Positions 37,200 to 49,099 of a DNA stretch of 64,000 nt are shown here, piece by piece (within the stretch, counting starts at the first letter, position 1; every line of letters begins with the position of its first letter). A model generated the notes under the pieces. That model was not told where the DNA came from. It saw only the letters and a program-made list of their open reading frames with translations, and made no database searches. The position numbers and the translations under genes were made by a program. Origin of the DNA: Quillaja saponaria (taxonomy: Eukaryota > Streptophyta > Magnoliopsida > Fabales > Quillajaceae); NCBI GenBank assembly GCA_029379385.1, contig CM055605.1:19379001-19443000 (forward strand), written 5' to 3'.

Positions 37200-38000
37200 A
37201 AGCATCAACACCTAGGGCTGCTTTATTTGATTTAGAATAAAGCAAGAACATCAGTCATTAGACTAGGGATATGTATGCAAATATTTGGTTATCAAAAGCC
37301 CATCTTGAAGCAAACCATATCTTACTTGTAAAGGGACAATCATAGAGAAGATGGTATTGAGTCTCTCCATAAGATTACAAAAGGGACACTTAAAATCCAA
37401 AATAAGGAAAACTACACTAATGTGAGTCTTATTCATACCCTAAGCTCGACTTAAGTGATAAGTAGATTTAATGTCAAATTTCCCATTGGGATTCAGATAC
37501 CAAACCCTCCTATCAGGGATATCTTTAATAGGAATTGTAATTGTCATAATTTCCTTAGCAATATGGCGGTTAAAATGGGTAAAGATTTTGAGGGAATCCC
37601 AATGCTTGGTTTCTTTAATGAACATGTCAAAGACTAGGTTGAGTCATTCTTTTCTTTCATTTCTAGGAAAAAAATTTAAGTTGGGCAAATTAGGGACTCA
37701 TGGATCCTTCCAAATGTTGATAGAGGCACTATTACCCACTGAAAATAGAGCTTTTTTACCTTTGCTTGCATCATTCTTTTCCAAATCTAGCTCTATTAAC
37801 GAAGCTTACATTATTGAAATTCTTTTATTTTAAGTGTTTGTCCTTCATAATATATGTCCAAAGAGCATTTTCAGCAGACAAAAGCTCCATCCCTAACTTT
37901 CCCAAGAACATCTTATTATTCCCAATAGTTCTCCAAAACCCAAACCCACCCTTCCCTTTCATGCTACAGATTCTAGAAAGTGATTTTTCTCCAGTACCAC
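37200..38000 (-). pseudogene. L1-type LINE 3' coding fragment
   Basis: Minus-strand remnants match the C-terminal part of plant L1 polyproteins. The first (38070-37825) has GKGGFGFWRTIGNNKMFLGK and LLSAENALW, the region after the reverse transcriptase. The second (37625-37440) has RRVWYLNPNGKFDIKSTYHL, which opens the zf-RVT domain. The third, near 37370-37240, has HLLYDCPFTSKIWFASRWAF. The frames are shifted relative to each other. It differs from the RTE LINEs. It is cut on the right by the LTR piece starting at 38001. Confidence 0.8.
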
Positions 38001-39165
38001 TATAACACCCTATCTTCCTTAATCCTTTACTTAACTTAAGTAATGCCTTAATTAAAGAGTAATTAGTCATTAATCATTAGGACATCAAAGTTACCTTTAC
38101 TTTTATTCTTTTAAAACTGAATTATTGTATATTCATTTTAATTTTTATTTTGCATGTTACAAAGGAACATCTTAAATAGTTTCCTTAAACTTTCTTACTA
38201 TATTTACCTTGAACATTACTTAACTAATTTATTACCTATGAGACTTAAACTTATATCTTTAATTAATTCTTTATTGATTCATTGAACTAAGATTGATTTA
38301 TAGCTCTATACTCTTGATTCTCCTTTTAATACGTCCTTAGTGAATTACTACTTAGTCGATTGATCCTATATTCTTTACACAATTCATCTTAATTGACATC
38401 CTATCATTTATTTCATTTGTTCTTTAGTTAATTGACTCTTTCTTTCTCTTTAGAAATTGTCTAGCCGAATTGAACACATTGGTTACAAAGTCATATTACA
38501 CCTATTTACTTACGTATTTATTTACATACATGGTTTTGACCAAAGAGCAGCTTTTTACACATACTAACAAGCTTCCTCCTAAGACATTAAGTCTAAATCA
38601 AAATTCTAGTTACTAAATTATACAATAAGGGCCTTTCCATGACCATTCCTTTCTTTGAACCAATAATCAACCACTTGCCCTTTTTCTTGTTCCATAAACC
38701 ATGCTTTCTTCCAAAGAAAACAATACACATCCATGGCACTAATTAATCTGCACATAAAAATGAAGAAAAGTGAGTCGAACCTCAATAAGCATTCATACAT
38801 AACAACAAAAGATTCTTGATGGCAGTTTTAGAAATATAGGAATATGCAATGTAAATTAGCCTTTGTCTTCATTTCCTTTAAGTTTCTCAAAAGGGATTCA
38901 TTTTACTCATTTTCCATTTCATATGCATGAAGGATATAAGAGTAGCATGAAGAATATAATTGAGTAACAAGGAAGTGGATTTCAAAGCAAAGATAAAATA
39001 AAATAAAGGAATGCATGAATACTTGCCTAATACCCTTAGTGTTTGTTTTTCTTTCTTTCTTTCTTTTCCTACGCCTCCTCCTTCCTCCTTTCCTTGCTCG
39101 GTTTTCCTTCTCCTTCTTTCCTCCTTCAATTTTTGCCCCTTCTTTCCTCCTAGTTCACGGTTTTG
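38001..39165 (+). repeat. LTR fragment related to that of gypsy X
   Basis: Starts TATAACACCC, as does 5307, and keeps several blocks of that LTR: the TTGACCAAAGAGCAGC region, GTGAGTCGAACCTCAATAAG near 38770 and the TCCTCC-rich block near 39075-39130. It is shorter by about 600 bp through internal deletions. Homology stops near 39165. No internal region or second LTR adjoins it, so it is a solo or truncated LTR. Confidence 0.7.
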
Positions 39166-40730
39166 CCTAGAAAGGAGTTAGTGTCAGTGTGGGTGTGCTG
39201 TTGGTCTACTGTTATTGTGCTCACTGTCACCGGTAGTCGGGCGTTTTTGCCTAGAAAGCTCACTAGGAGATCTTCTACATACTTTTTCATCCAAGGTATG
39301 CTCTCTGTGTCTTTCTTTTTTGGATTAGCAAAATGTTATTACTATCAAAAGCTGAGAATGATGCACCTTCTTTGTTCTTTGATTGTTTCTTCCTGATCCT
39401 ATTTAAGATAGTTTTCCTGCATTTTTAATGAGCTTCACTTTATGTATTGAGTATTTTTTTTTTTTTTTTACCATTGCAATGCACTGAATCTCCATTTTTA
39501 CTATTTCTCATTACTTTTAAATATGCATCATTAAATAAACAAGGCACCAAATCCCCATTTTTAGTGTTTCTCCACTTTTGTTTAACTTTGAGACGTTTGA
39601 GATGGAGAGAGGTAGTGAGCTTGGCTTCTTTGGTTTCTAAGATCTTGATATGAGCTCTCCCACAATTTTGGCTCATTGTGAGATAAGGGATATTTGTAGG
39701 TCTTTTTAACACTAAAAGGTTTAAGTAACAAGGACATAGGGTACTTTTCTGTTATATTTTCTTAACCAAGGAAGTATAGAAATATATCATTGTAGACGCT
39801 TTCCTTTTCACATATCATACTATTTCCTCTAAACTTCAATTTTCACTCGTCATTGGAACTGAACCACTCATACTTTTGAGTACCATGGATCTGAATTGAC
39901 TTGGTGCAAAGTTAGGGGGAAAAATTGAAAGATAAGCTTAATTCTGAATTTAACGTGGGTCATGGATGTTGTTGTTAGGACTTAGGAGAGGTAATTTGTT
40001 ATAGATAAATGAGTAGATGAAGACTAAAAATTACATAGGAAGAAGTTTTAGAGAAAAAATATATATATATAGTTGATTTTAACTAGTTTGAAATTTTAAA
40101 GTTAATTGAGTTGAGTTGTAGAATTTTGATAATTTTAAATCGGCTCACTAGCTCATTGAATGCTTAAGATTGGCCATGTCCCAAAGGGAGAGGGATGATA
40201 CATAGCCATACATGGACCTTTTGTTAGCCAATTTGTGTAGAAAATTGGTGAGATTCCTATATTGAAAAAGAACCCCTAAGCTTGCTTGACTCTAAATTGA
40301 TAACCTAATCAAACTATTATATTTTACTTTTATATGAAATGGTATAATGAGTAATATCATAAATTAATTAGATACTAACATAATACGTATTACTATATTA
40401 GCACCAAATTTTAGTATTTACCAAACTCTAGCTTTTGCCTTGGTAATTGCAATTCTGATATTATTATATTGTGTAAGCAACTATGCTTTTAAGACAAATG
40501 TATGGTTTTGAGCGTTTTGAGAAAGTGAACAAAATTGAGGTACCTTTCACTGTAATTGTTACTATTTTTCCTATTCTATTCTTACTTAATGAAAGATTCT
40601 TCATTATTGTTCAAAGTTTAGGTACCTTTCACTACAATTTTTATTATTGTTCCTGTTCCGTTCTTACTTATAGAGTGGCTATGTGTTATAAGCTTATATT
40701 TATTTAATATAATTTATGAGCACAGTTCAT
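39166..40730. other. Intergenic stretch, no recognised gene
   Basis: I see no known domain. A minus-strand open frame (39712-39440) contains an imperfect 21-codon tandem duplication (NGDLVPCLFNDAYLKVMRNS, then NGD again) but resembles nothing I know. A splice-donor-like CCAAGGTATG is at 39291. The rest is AT-rich. Confidence 0.45.
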
Positions 40731-41130
40731 TCATATGCGAGTCAAACTTGAAAGCTTTAACAATAATTCTTCATTACTGTTCAAAGTTGTGCTATGTGAC
40801 ATATTAGGGTTTGTTAGAGTAGGAAACGAGTTGAGATTGTTGTAGAATCTATATATATAGCATAGAGTGCACAAGGCTGAATCCAAAGCATGCATACGGT
40901 AGTTTGTACTCAATAGCTACATTTGTTGCCCATAGGAAAAAGGGGTTGCTAATAATGCAAGAGATGTTTTTATAACTAGTACCACAGAAGTGGTCTTTGA
41001 TGAGCTTTGAGAGGTCAATGGGTCCAAATTTGCCTAAGGGCTCCATGTAATGGTCCAGGTCCTTTTTGTCTTGGTCAACACTTAGGCCATTTAAGAAAAA
41101 TAGTACTTGGACTCCTGAAAATAGAAGAGA
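40731..41130 (-). pseudogene. UDP-glycosyltransferase fragment (plant family 1 GT)
   Basis: On the minus strand, GVQVLFFLNGLSVDQDKKDL (from 41126) is followed by ISCIISNPFFLWATNVAIEY, typical of the N-terminal, acceptor-binding half of plant UGTs such as groups containing UGT74/75/84. A frame change near 40865 leads into YRFYNNLNSFPTLTNPNMS, the next conserved stretch. The glycine-rich start and the C-terminal PSPG sugar-donor box are absent. These enzymes transfer sugar from UDP-sugars to small molecules in the cytosol. About 130 of some 480 residues remain, so the copy is non-functional. The subfamily is not certain. Confidence 0.78.
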
Positions 41131-42524
41131 AAGGTAATTTTGATCTAACATTATCTTATTTGCTGCATGATTCATTATGTCCTCCTCCAAGAGATGGCCT
41201 GTATCTATTGTTAAATTTGGTTCTTTACTATAATTATACCATAAGTAATGTTATGTGCATAAATCTAGTTCTAATTTTCACTATGGTCTTGTTTTTTTCA
41301 ACCTGTGATTAGTTCTCAATTTAGTCAGCTTACTAGATTAAATCGAAGAGAACTTTTACTGTCAAAAGGGAAACAGGAGCCAGTGACTTCATATCTTAGT
41401 TTGGTTTTTTCTTAATAATATGGAAGGGTGAGGTGTTGATGAGCATAATTAAGTATTGAAAAAACAATGGCCAAGCAGAAACGGTAAAACAGTTTGGAGT
41501 TTAGAAACATCAATGATATACCATAAATTGAACGCTTCTATTTTATCTGAATTTGGAGGTATCAGTGGGATCTACGGAAATAGACAAGATGTCTTGAAGA
41601 GTGCATTTGGAAAATATTAGGTAGGGTCCACAGAAAAAAAGAAAAAAGAAAAAAAAAGACTCTTTAAGATGAAAAGTGAGAAAGGCCACCAACTCATTAC
41701 ATGAATTCTAAATAACATCTAATATGATGCAAAGTGACCTATTAAGCATAATTTTACACCACATGCATACATTAGCATTTAGATGCACTTCCTAATAATT
41801 GTTTTTAAGTTCTGTTTAAGTAAGCTTGCACACTGTTACTCACTGGTACTAAAACTGGACCTTAATCCAACCCTTTCACTCCTATAAATTCCTCCACTCC
41901 TCACACTTCCAATCATTGGTTTAGTTGGAAGAAATATAGTATTTGTGAAGTATTTACTGGTTATTTTCTTTTGTTACCTAATTTCCCCTTGAATTAATTA
42001 GTGCACTGTTATCTGGATGAGTTTTTCTCTGGTTGTGCTTGGTGCTTCAGTTCTTTGGTTTTGATTGATTATAACAAATGCTTGTTAAAAGGGAAGTGGG
42101 TCCTAAACTCATTTGTAATCAATCTATTCTTTTTTCATAAAAGTTTCTTGCTATTAAGAAAAAAAAAAAATCAATTCATTCGTATACATAGATGAATACA
42201 ACTCTTCTAAGCTTTAAATTTGTATGTTCATATCTTTCTTAATCACTTATATTCATATCATATCTTTACTATTCACTTAACAAACTTAATAATTTGTTTG
42301 GAACTTATTGATTCTACATTTGGGTGCTTCTTTATCAACTGCTCTATAATCATCTTACAATCCAATAGTTGATGAGCAAGAGGAGTAAGATCTGACTCTG
42401 AGATGCTTAGTTTTAAATTTACTTATTTGTTATTAATGATTAGAAAATGATATTTTTTTATTCTAGTATCAATTTTATGAATGATTTGATATTTATTAGG
42501 TATATCATAAAAAAATTTAAAATA
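41131..42524. other. AT-rich stretch without genes
   Basis: No coding frame is supported. A TATA-like CCTATAAATT at 41880 sits in a promoter-like context (CACTCCTATAAATTCCTCCA), but no gene start follows. The sequence upstream of the UGT fragment does not show the missing N-terminus. Confidence 0.45.
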
Positions 42525-42765
42525 CTGCCCTGTTAGTGTCCATTATTGTACTATCAACGTCATTTACAAGTGGATGCTGATATATGCAAAAAATATCTAC
42601 CTATCAGTGTTCACTTGTCATCTTCCACTTATCAGAAATAGACACTGAAAGTATTAGCGTTCACTTTCCAGTTTTTACAGAGTGGACATTGATAATTCTT
42701 TAAACGCATTGGCGTTTATTATTAGTGTCCACAAGGTGGCCTTGTGAATGCTGAAGTGCGAACAT
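42525..42765. repeat. Cluster of short inverted motifs (transposon subterminal block?)
   Basis: Repeated motifs TTAGTGTCCA, CAGTGTTCACTT, AGACACTGA, GCGTTCACTTT, AGTGGACATTGAT and GGCGTTTATTATTAGTGTCC occur in both orientations within 240 bp. This is how CACTA subterminal regions look. No CACTA terminus with a TSD was found next to it, and the block is cut at 42765 by LTR-like sequence. Confidence 0.5.
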
Positions 42766-44792
42766 GTCACAACCCAATATAAGCCATAACTTGCAAGACA
42801 ACCAAGGCAAGTTGAGGACCACCTTTGTCCAAACTAGCCTCAAACCAAGATGAAAGAAAATGAGAACTCAATCAATGAATTGTGATATACAACAATTGAA
42901 CAATTTTTCATAATCTATTGTAACTGCAAAATAACACTTTAAGAATACAAAATACTGAGTTAGTACAAAATATCAAGTTCTAGTGAAGAACAAATGCTAG
43001 TACTTCCAAGACTCCAAATAATGACACTGTTAAACAAGTATCCATATAACTAGAAAAGAAGAGTGGAATGAGCTTCAACAAACTCAGTGAGTTGGCAAGT
43101 GCAACACATGTGCAAGGAAGGGAACAAATTGATGTGCAATTTTTTAATTTTTTTTACACATGAAAACATTATATACATTAATTAACAAAATTTACCTTTC
43201 ATAAAATTTTCACAAAAAATGATCACTTTCAATTCAAGAAATATTTTTAGAAAGTATTATCATTTAAATTTCAATTAATTTTAGTTTAACAAAAAACACT
43301 ATCATAAGCATGTCCATAAAAAGTTTTCAAGAATATATGAAAAGAAATTCCTAGTGTGGTGCCATGTGTATTAAACTCCTGATGAAAACAAAATCATTAC
43401 ATCAACCAATCAATTGACTTAAATGCTACCAAAGGAGAACTAAAGAAACCTCAAAAGAATCTAACTAAATCTCAAAGATCAAACACGCGATAGCTTATCG
43501 ACTATGCCCTAAGAAGGATATGAGAAACCAAAAGATTCCCAAACAAAACCTAAGAACAATCAACTATACAACCTTGAACTTAACACCCAAAATATTAAAT
43601 TTCTCATAATCATAACTTACAACTCTATAAACTAAATCCTAAAATTACTAACTAAACATTTAAAACACTAATGGCCTCAATGCTTTAACTTCGAAACTCA
43701 AACAAATTACACCAACTTATCTAACAAACATCTTACATCAAAATAAAAATATAGAACCAATAGGACGGTTCCATGAAAACCACTATACAAATTGAAAGCA
43801 AGTCAAATATCACAATCCATAATTTATAAACTACATAAGTCTAAATCCTAGCACAAGATTGAATCAAAGAAAAATTTTTGAGTCTCAAAGAATATTCTAA
43901 CTAAACTTTATACAAAACCACTTCTGATTACAGCTCCAGCTAAAACAATAGTAGATCTAGGAAAATTCAGTCTACAAGTCCATCTATAACTTAGGTGCCA
44001 AAGTCTATCAACTCAACGATTATAGTACCAGAACCTTTGTCAGCTTCCTCCTTAGCTACTCTCTTCTATAGTTCTTTGCATTCAACCACTCCCTTATCTT
44101 TGAAAGCCCAGTCAGCTAAGGCTGAGAAATTGATTTGCATAATTATTTTTCATTTCCCAACAAAAACTCCTAAGCAAAACCAAAGAGAAGCCAAACAATC
44201 CAAAAGATTAAATGAGCAAAATGCAAGCATGATTCCTGTAAAAAGTAATCCTAACAAAAATGGACCACCATCTAGTAGTTCTAAAAACTACCAAATAATT
44301 ATCAATTGTACTCATATCTAAAATTCAATATCAAAATAGATTTATATCACATTATAAACTCAAATCATTAAATGACCAAACTTTTCGCATCAAGTGGTCA
44401 GCAATCATTTCATATTATTTACTTTGACATGTATCATCTCATCAAATCACCATACACAATCATTTCATATCAACTTTCTCAAAAAAAAAATAATTTCATG
44501 TCAAATTCTCACAATTGTATTACAACCACTTTTGAAGAACAAAACTAACTAATCAAAATTATTTGTTCCAGAACTAGTCTCTAATGCAAGTCTTCCAATC
44601 AAAAACTTCAATGACTACAAAACAAAACCTTTTTCATATCATATGCAAACAAAATCATTCAAAAATTAAATCATGCTGGATGTATTATTATTTTTTTTTT
44701 CAAAGCAATGCTATGTGTGTAATTATCTTTAACCTCAACCAAGCAAACAATATAATTTGAATTAGTCTGAATAGGAGTTTGAGTGAGTTAAA
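42766..44792 (-). repeat. Chromovirus-type LTR remnant, minus strand
   Basis: Begins TGTCACAACCC, like the fragment at 58366 (TGTCACACCCC). It continues with the AACAAACTCAGTGAGTTGGC block typical of the 3' half of long gypsy LTRs read in reverse. No real gene is visible; an open stretch at 43995-44321 is Ser/Lys/Asn-rich chance sequence. The Tekay element starts right after it. Its own left end and interior are not identifiable. Confidence 0.5.
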
Positions 44793-47566
44793 TGTGTTAT
44801 AACCCGATGTTAGTACGTACGATTCAAAATGGTTGCGCGTAATTCATTGTGATTAGGTGAATAAATTAAAATGTAATGAAATGACTATTTGTATTTTATA
44901 TATATATATGTAATATAAGAATTAAAATTTTGTTACCACATTATTGGTTAGTATGAAACTTGAAATTTAATTGTATAAATTATATTGATAAAACAATAAT
45001 AATAACAATAAGTGTTTAAATAAAATAAAAAGATAGAAACCAGAGGTGTTATATATATATATAACTTAAATCTACACCACAAAATTTACATTTGACTTTT
45101 GACCATTTTAGTTTTAGCTTTATTTATTTTATCTTTTCTCCTTCTTTCCACTTACATAAGTTTGCACCACCTTATTTCCTCTAGCTTGGTTGAGCACTAT
45201 TTTACAAATAAACTCATTGATTTTCTTGCTTTCCAATCTTTGGCTTAGAAATCTCTAGTTTTCTCTTGTTTTATTTAAGTTTAAGGTATAAATTTCCCTT
45301 CCTTACTTTATCCTTTACCTTGTACATTTTACTCTCTTTCTTGTGTGGAGTTTTGTGTTCCTTTCATGGTGTTTATGGCTGCCGTTGGTCTTCAAGGAGA
45401 GATTACATATGTTATCTTCAACCATGAGTTCTTTATGTGAGTGTGTTTTAAGTGTGTGTGTGTGTGTGTGTGGTATAACAAAAGAAAAGGGCTGCTACTG
45501 GACCATAGAAGACATGCCCTGTTATGGCATGGTTTCCACCTTAAATTACTACCATCTAAGGGCAAGTTTCAGGCCGTGGGGGAAGGAGGAAACAAGGAGT
45601 AGTTATGACAACTCAACCCTTCCATTTAGGCATGAAAGGAAAAGTTTGATTGATAGCATACCTTCATGTTGTTGTCCCCTATTTTGGGGAAAACCTTGAA
45701 ATGTTGCTATCCTTCTTACTTACTTATTAAAAGAATAAAAATGGGCGATGGGATAGGCTTATAAGATAGCACGACAGCTAGAAAAGAAAAGGGAAAGTAA
45801 ACTTTTCTTGCTGAGAGTTTCTTATAGAATTGATGGAGTTTAAAGTATTCCTTAATTCAAGCAGTAAAAGAATTGTATTGAGAACTAATATTGACGTTGA
45901 AGTATTATTATTACAAGAGGAATATGTGCAAAAATTTTCTTCCCTTGGAACCTTAGTTTAGTTTAAGTTACTTATGGTAAATTACGAGTTGTAATCATTT
46001 CAGTGAAGTGATGTGTTGGGAATTCCTTTTACTTAATTAAAAGAATGAAATTGGTAGATAATTAGGAAACATAAAATTTCTTTATGTTAAGGTTAATACT
46101 TGTTAAGTTCAAAAAAGCTTAAGCATAAGGAATTAAGATAGTTTAAATTATTGATTTACTTAAAGTTTTGGTGAATTTTCAATAAAAAAGTTTAATTGGA
46201 AAAAATATATGAACGGAGGTCAAGGATTAACTATGTATGTTAACAATTGATAAAATGTTTATGAGAAATTAAATGTAAGATATCCATAATAATTAATGTC
46301 GAAGTAGCATGTTGAATGGATATATAAAGGATTGAGGATCCTAGAATTAATAATGCAATGATTGCACAGAGTAATATATGAATTTATGATTTTTAGCTTT
46401 AGATAATGTAGAGAACATTCTGACACCTTCGCAGACTAGACCCATGAAGTAATTACATCCTTGAGCTTTGTAAGTGAATTACATGCACTTTGGTTGCCAG
46501 ATAATTATGTGAAATAATTTATGTGACTTTGAGTATTCGAATTATGTTTGTTATTTGATATTATTTGTGGTTGATAAGGGCCAACAAAGTGAAATTTTTT
46601 GAGAAATGATTTTTACTTCCAAAATTAAAATTCAGGTGCACCTAGGATATTCTGATTTGGTATTCTAAAATATTCTGATTATGATAAATGCTTCAAAAAG
46701 AATTGAATGCTCAGCCCCGGTAGGATAGATTGTGTATGGAGAATAAATTTATATTGTGCGAGTGTGGAAATGCTTGGTGGGTGGAAAGATACTATTTTGC
46801 GAGGCTGAGTTACTCGGTTGGCCCTTTGTATGCTTTGATTGCTTTGCTTGGAATTGTGAACTTTGAACATTTCAATTGATTTATTTATGTCATGGAACAT
46901 ATGAATCATGACCTTATGATGATTACAGGTATATACGTGTACTATTGAATTATAAAATGAATTTGGTTAAATGAGATTAACAAATGATATGTGTTATTAT
47001 GTGTTGATTGATGCTAGTATGCTCACAGTACATTGTTTGCTTACTAAGTCCTTGTGATTCACATTTTCATCTGTTGTTACTTTTTTTTCTTTTTTTTTAA
47101 TCAAGAAAGCAGAGTTTTCCTTGTACAAATTTGTGACTTGCTAACACTGTGGCGGCACAGTATATCTTGGAATCGCAAATTTAAAGCTCAAAGGACAAAA
47201 CTTGCAGTCACTTTAGGCATTATGTACTATTGTGTATATTAGTTGAATTGTAGTTATGGATTTGTTGTTAGGAACTGAGGACCTCTGCATACATTGATAT
47301 TATTGTTTACTGATGACTTGTAACCAGGTTATTTATGTATGTACTATTGGGCATGTTCCACTACAGGGAGCCTCTGCCGAATTTTCAAGAAATATTTTGT
47401 CTTTAATAACAAGTTCATAGTTTTACTTTAATTCAGTAAAAATTTTCTTGGTTTTAACTATAAGTGTTTAAGAGTCATTTATGTTCAGTAAATGTGAAGT
47501 CAGGGTTACAGGGATTTGGTTATCCATTCCTTTGGCCAGTTATACCATCATTTGAAGGTGTGACCA
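44793..47566 (+). repeat. 5' LTR of the Tekay-like element
   Basis: Starts TGTGTTATAACCC and ends GTGTGACCA just before the primer-binding site. Its first ~1.39 kb aligns with 52377-53768. It contains a GC-richer 190-bp block (about 45480-45670) that is open for translation in both LTR copies. The 3' half has the TAAGGGCCAA and GGTTATCCATTCCTTTGGCC blocks shared with the inverted LTR at 58367. Confidence 0.92.
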
Positions 47567-47568
47567 GT

Positions 47569-47580
47569 TAGTATCAAAGT
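47569..47580 (+). other. Primer-binding site of the Tekay-like element
   Basis: TAGTATCAAAGT differs at three positions from TGGTATCAGAGC, the complement of the initiator tRNA-Met 3' end. It lies 2 bp after the LTR end. Confidence 0.8.
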
Positions 47581-47815
47581 AAGGTTTAAAGGTCAGTGAC
47601 TGCAAGTATGGCATGTTGTTGCTTTGTCTACGTACATTACCCGGGGCATTTGTGGACTTAGTGATGCATTCCAATTTGTCCTGAAACTTTAAGTTGTTAT
47701 TTATTTAGTGCATTGTACTTCACTTTATTTTATGAATGTATATTGAACTTATGTATATTTGTTTTAGATATGATGTGATATAGTAGTTGTGTTGCGAGTC
47801 GAGGAAGGTAGTAGG

Positions 47816-49060
47816 ATGCTGGCTCCAACCATGGATCTACCAGTCTCCAGCCACCAGTGGTCACAAGTAGAGGACAATGAGGAGGTGGTAGAGGCAGAGG
47901 TAGAGCTACTAAACCAGTTCAGGTGACAACCCTTGGTCCTGATCTAGAGAAGTTGGTGCAAGGACTAGACCGTGTTCAGAGGATCGTAGGTGACTTAGTT
48001 AGGATTTTGGCACAACAGCACCAAGCTCAACCATAGCCTCCAACAGCTCTTGTTCAGCCTTAACAAGAGGCAATCCCTCCTATTCCAGTTCAGTAGGAAC
48101 GGGGAGCCTTTATAGTGCTACATGATTTCTGTAAGATACAGCCACAGAGATTTTTAGGCATGGACCCAGCACAGGATTCTTATAGTTTCCTAAAGGAGTC
48201 TGATAGACTATGTATAACTTTGGGGTGTGTTCCCGTTCATGCTATGAAGTTGATCAATTATATGATGTAGCTCATGAGTGGTACAAGATGTTTACACAAC
48301 GAAGTACAGAGCCAACGCCACTTACATGGCCAGAGTTCGGAGGGAATTTTACTGATCATTTCTTACTTGAGAGTGTGCGTGATAAGCATGCTCGGGATTT
48401 TAACTGATTAGTTTAGACAGAGGGCATGTCAATGGTAAAGTATGAGACTTGATTTACTAGATTATCCCATTTTGCCCCGTATTTAGTAGTTACTAAGCAG
48501 ATTCAAGTGAGGAGATTTGTTAATGGCTTAAGAGAATATTTATTCAGATTAGTGTTCATAACAAACCCTACTACCTATACTCAGGTCGATGATGCTGCAT
48601 ACCAATTGAAGACTTGAGTTATGGAGAAACAGTCAGAGCGTGGGAGTCATATAAAGGCAAGTCTCTAGTCCTTTGACTTTTATAGCTGGTAGTTCTCATA
48701 GACATGGGGATGAATTTACTTCTAGATAGGGTTTGTTCAAAGGAGGTTTTCAGCTGGGTAGAAGTCAAATGAGGTCGAGTTCAAGAGCTCAGTCACAGGG
48801 GGTGTCGTCTAGCAAACCCTGATTATATGAGTTTCCTGTATATTCTACCTATGGTAATTGACATACTGTGCAGTATAGATTGGGGATAGGTGTGTGTTTT
48901 AAATATGGAGCAATAGGTCATTATATTAGAGACTGTCTATTATTGAGAGGGCAGTTTACTCCAACTGGGACATCTTCATTAGTTCAGGGTAGACCTATTA
49001 CCTGTGACACTTATGAGACCTTAGGGAGGACATAGTGGTTATTCTAGAAGTTCATTATCA
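47816..49060 (+). pseudogene. gag of the Tekay-like element, broken
   Basis: Begins with a Gly/Arg-rich stretch (GGGRGRGRATKPVQ), then the capsid region (RFLGMDPAQDSYSFLKESDR) and remnants to a zinc knuckle at 48892-48937. There the second Cys is replaced by Tyr (CFKYGAIGHYIRDC). Stops and frameshifts are frequent. Gag would package the element RNA. Confidence 0.85.
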
Positions 49061-49099
49061 ATGGGAAAAGGTTAAGCTCAGGTTTATGCTTTGATGACT

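Noticed and set aside
41880..41889. TATA box of a host gene
   Set aside because: The motif CCTATAAATT looks good, but no coding sequence starts downstream on the plus strand.
43995..44321. 108-codon plus-strand open stretch
   Set aside because: Low-complexity Ser/Lys/Asn-rich translation inside LTR-like DNA; no motif and no second copy.
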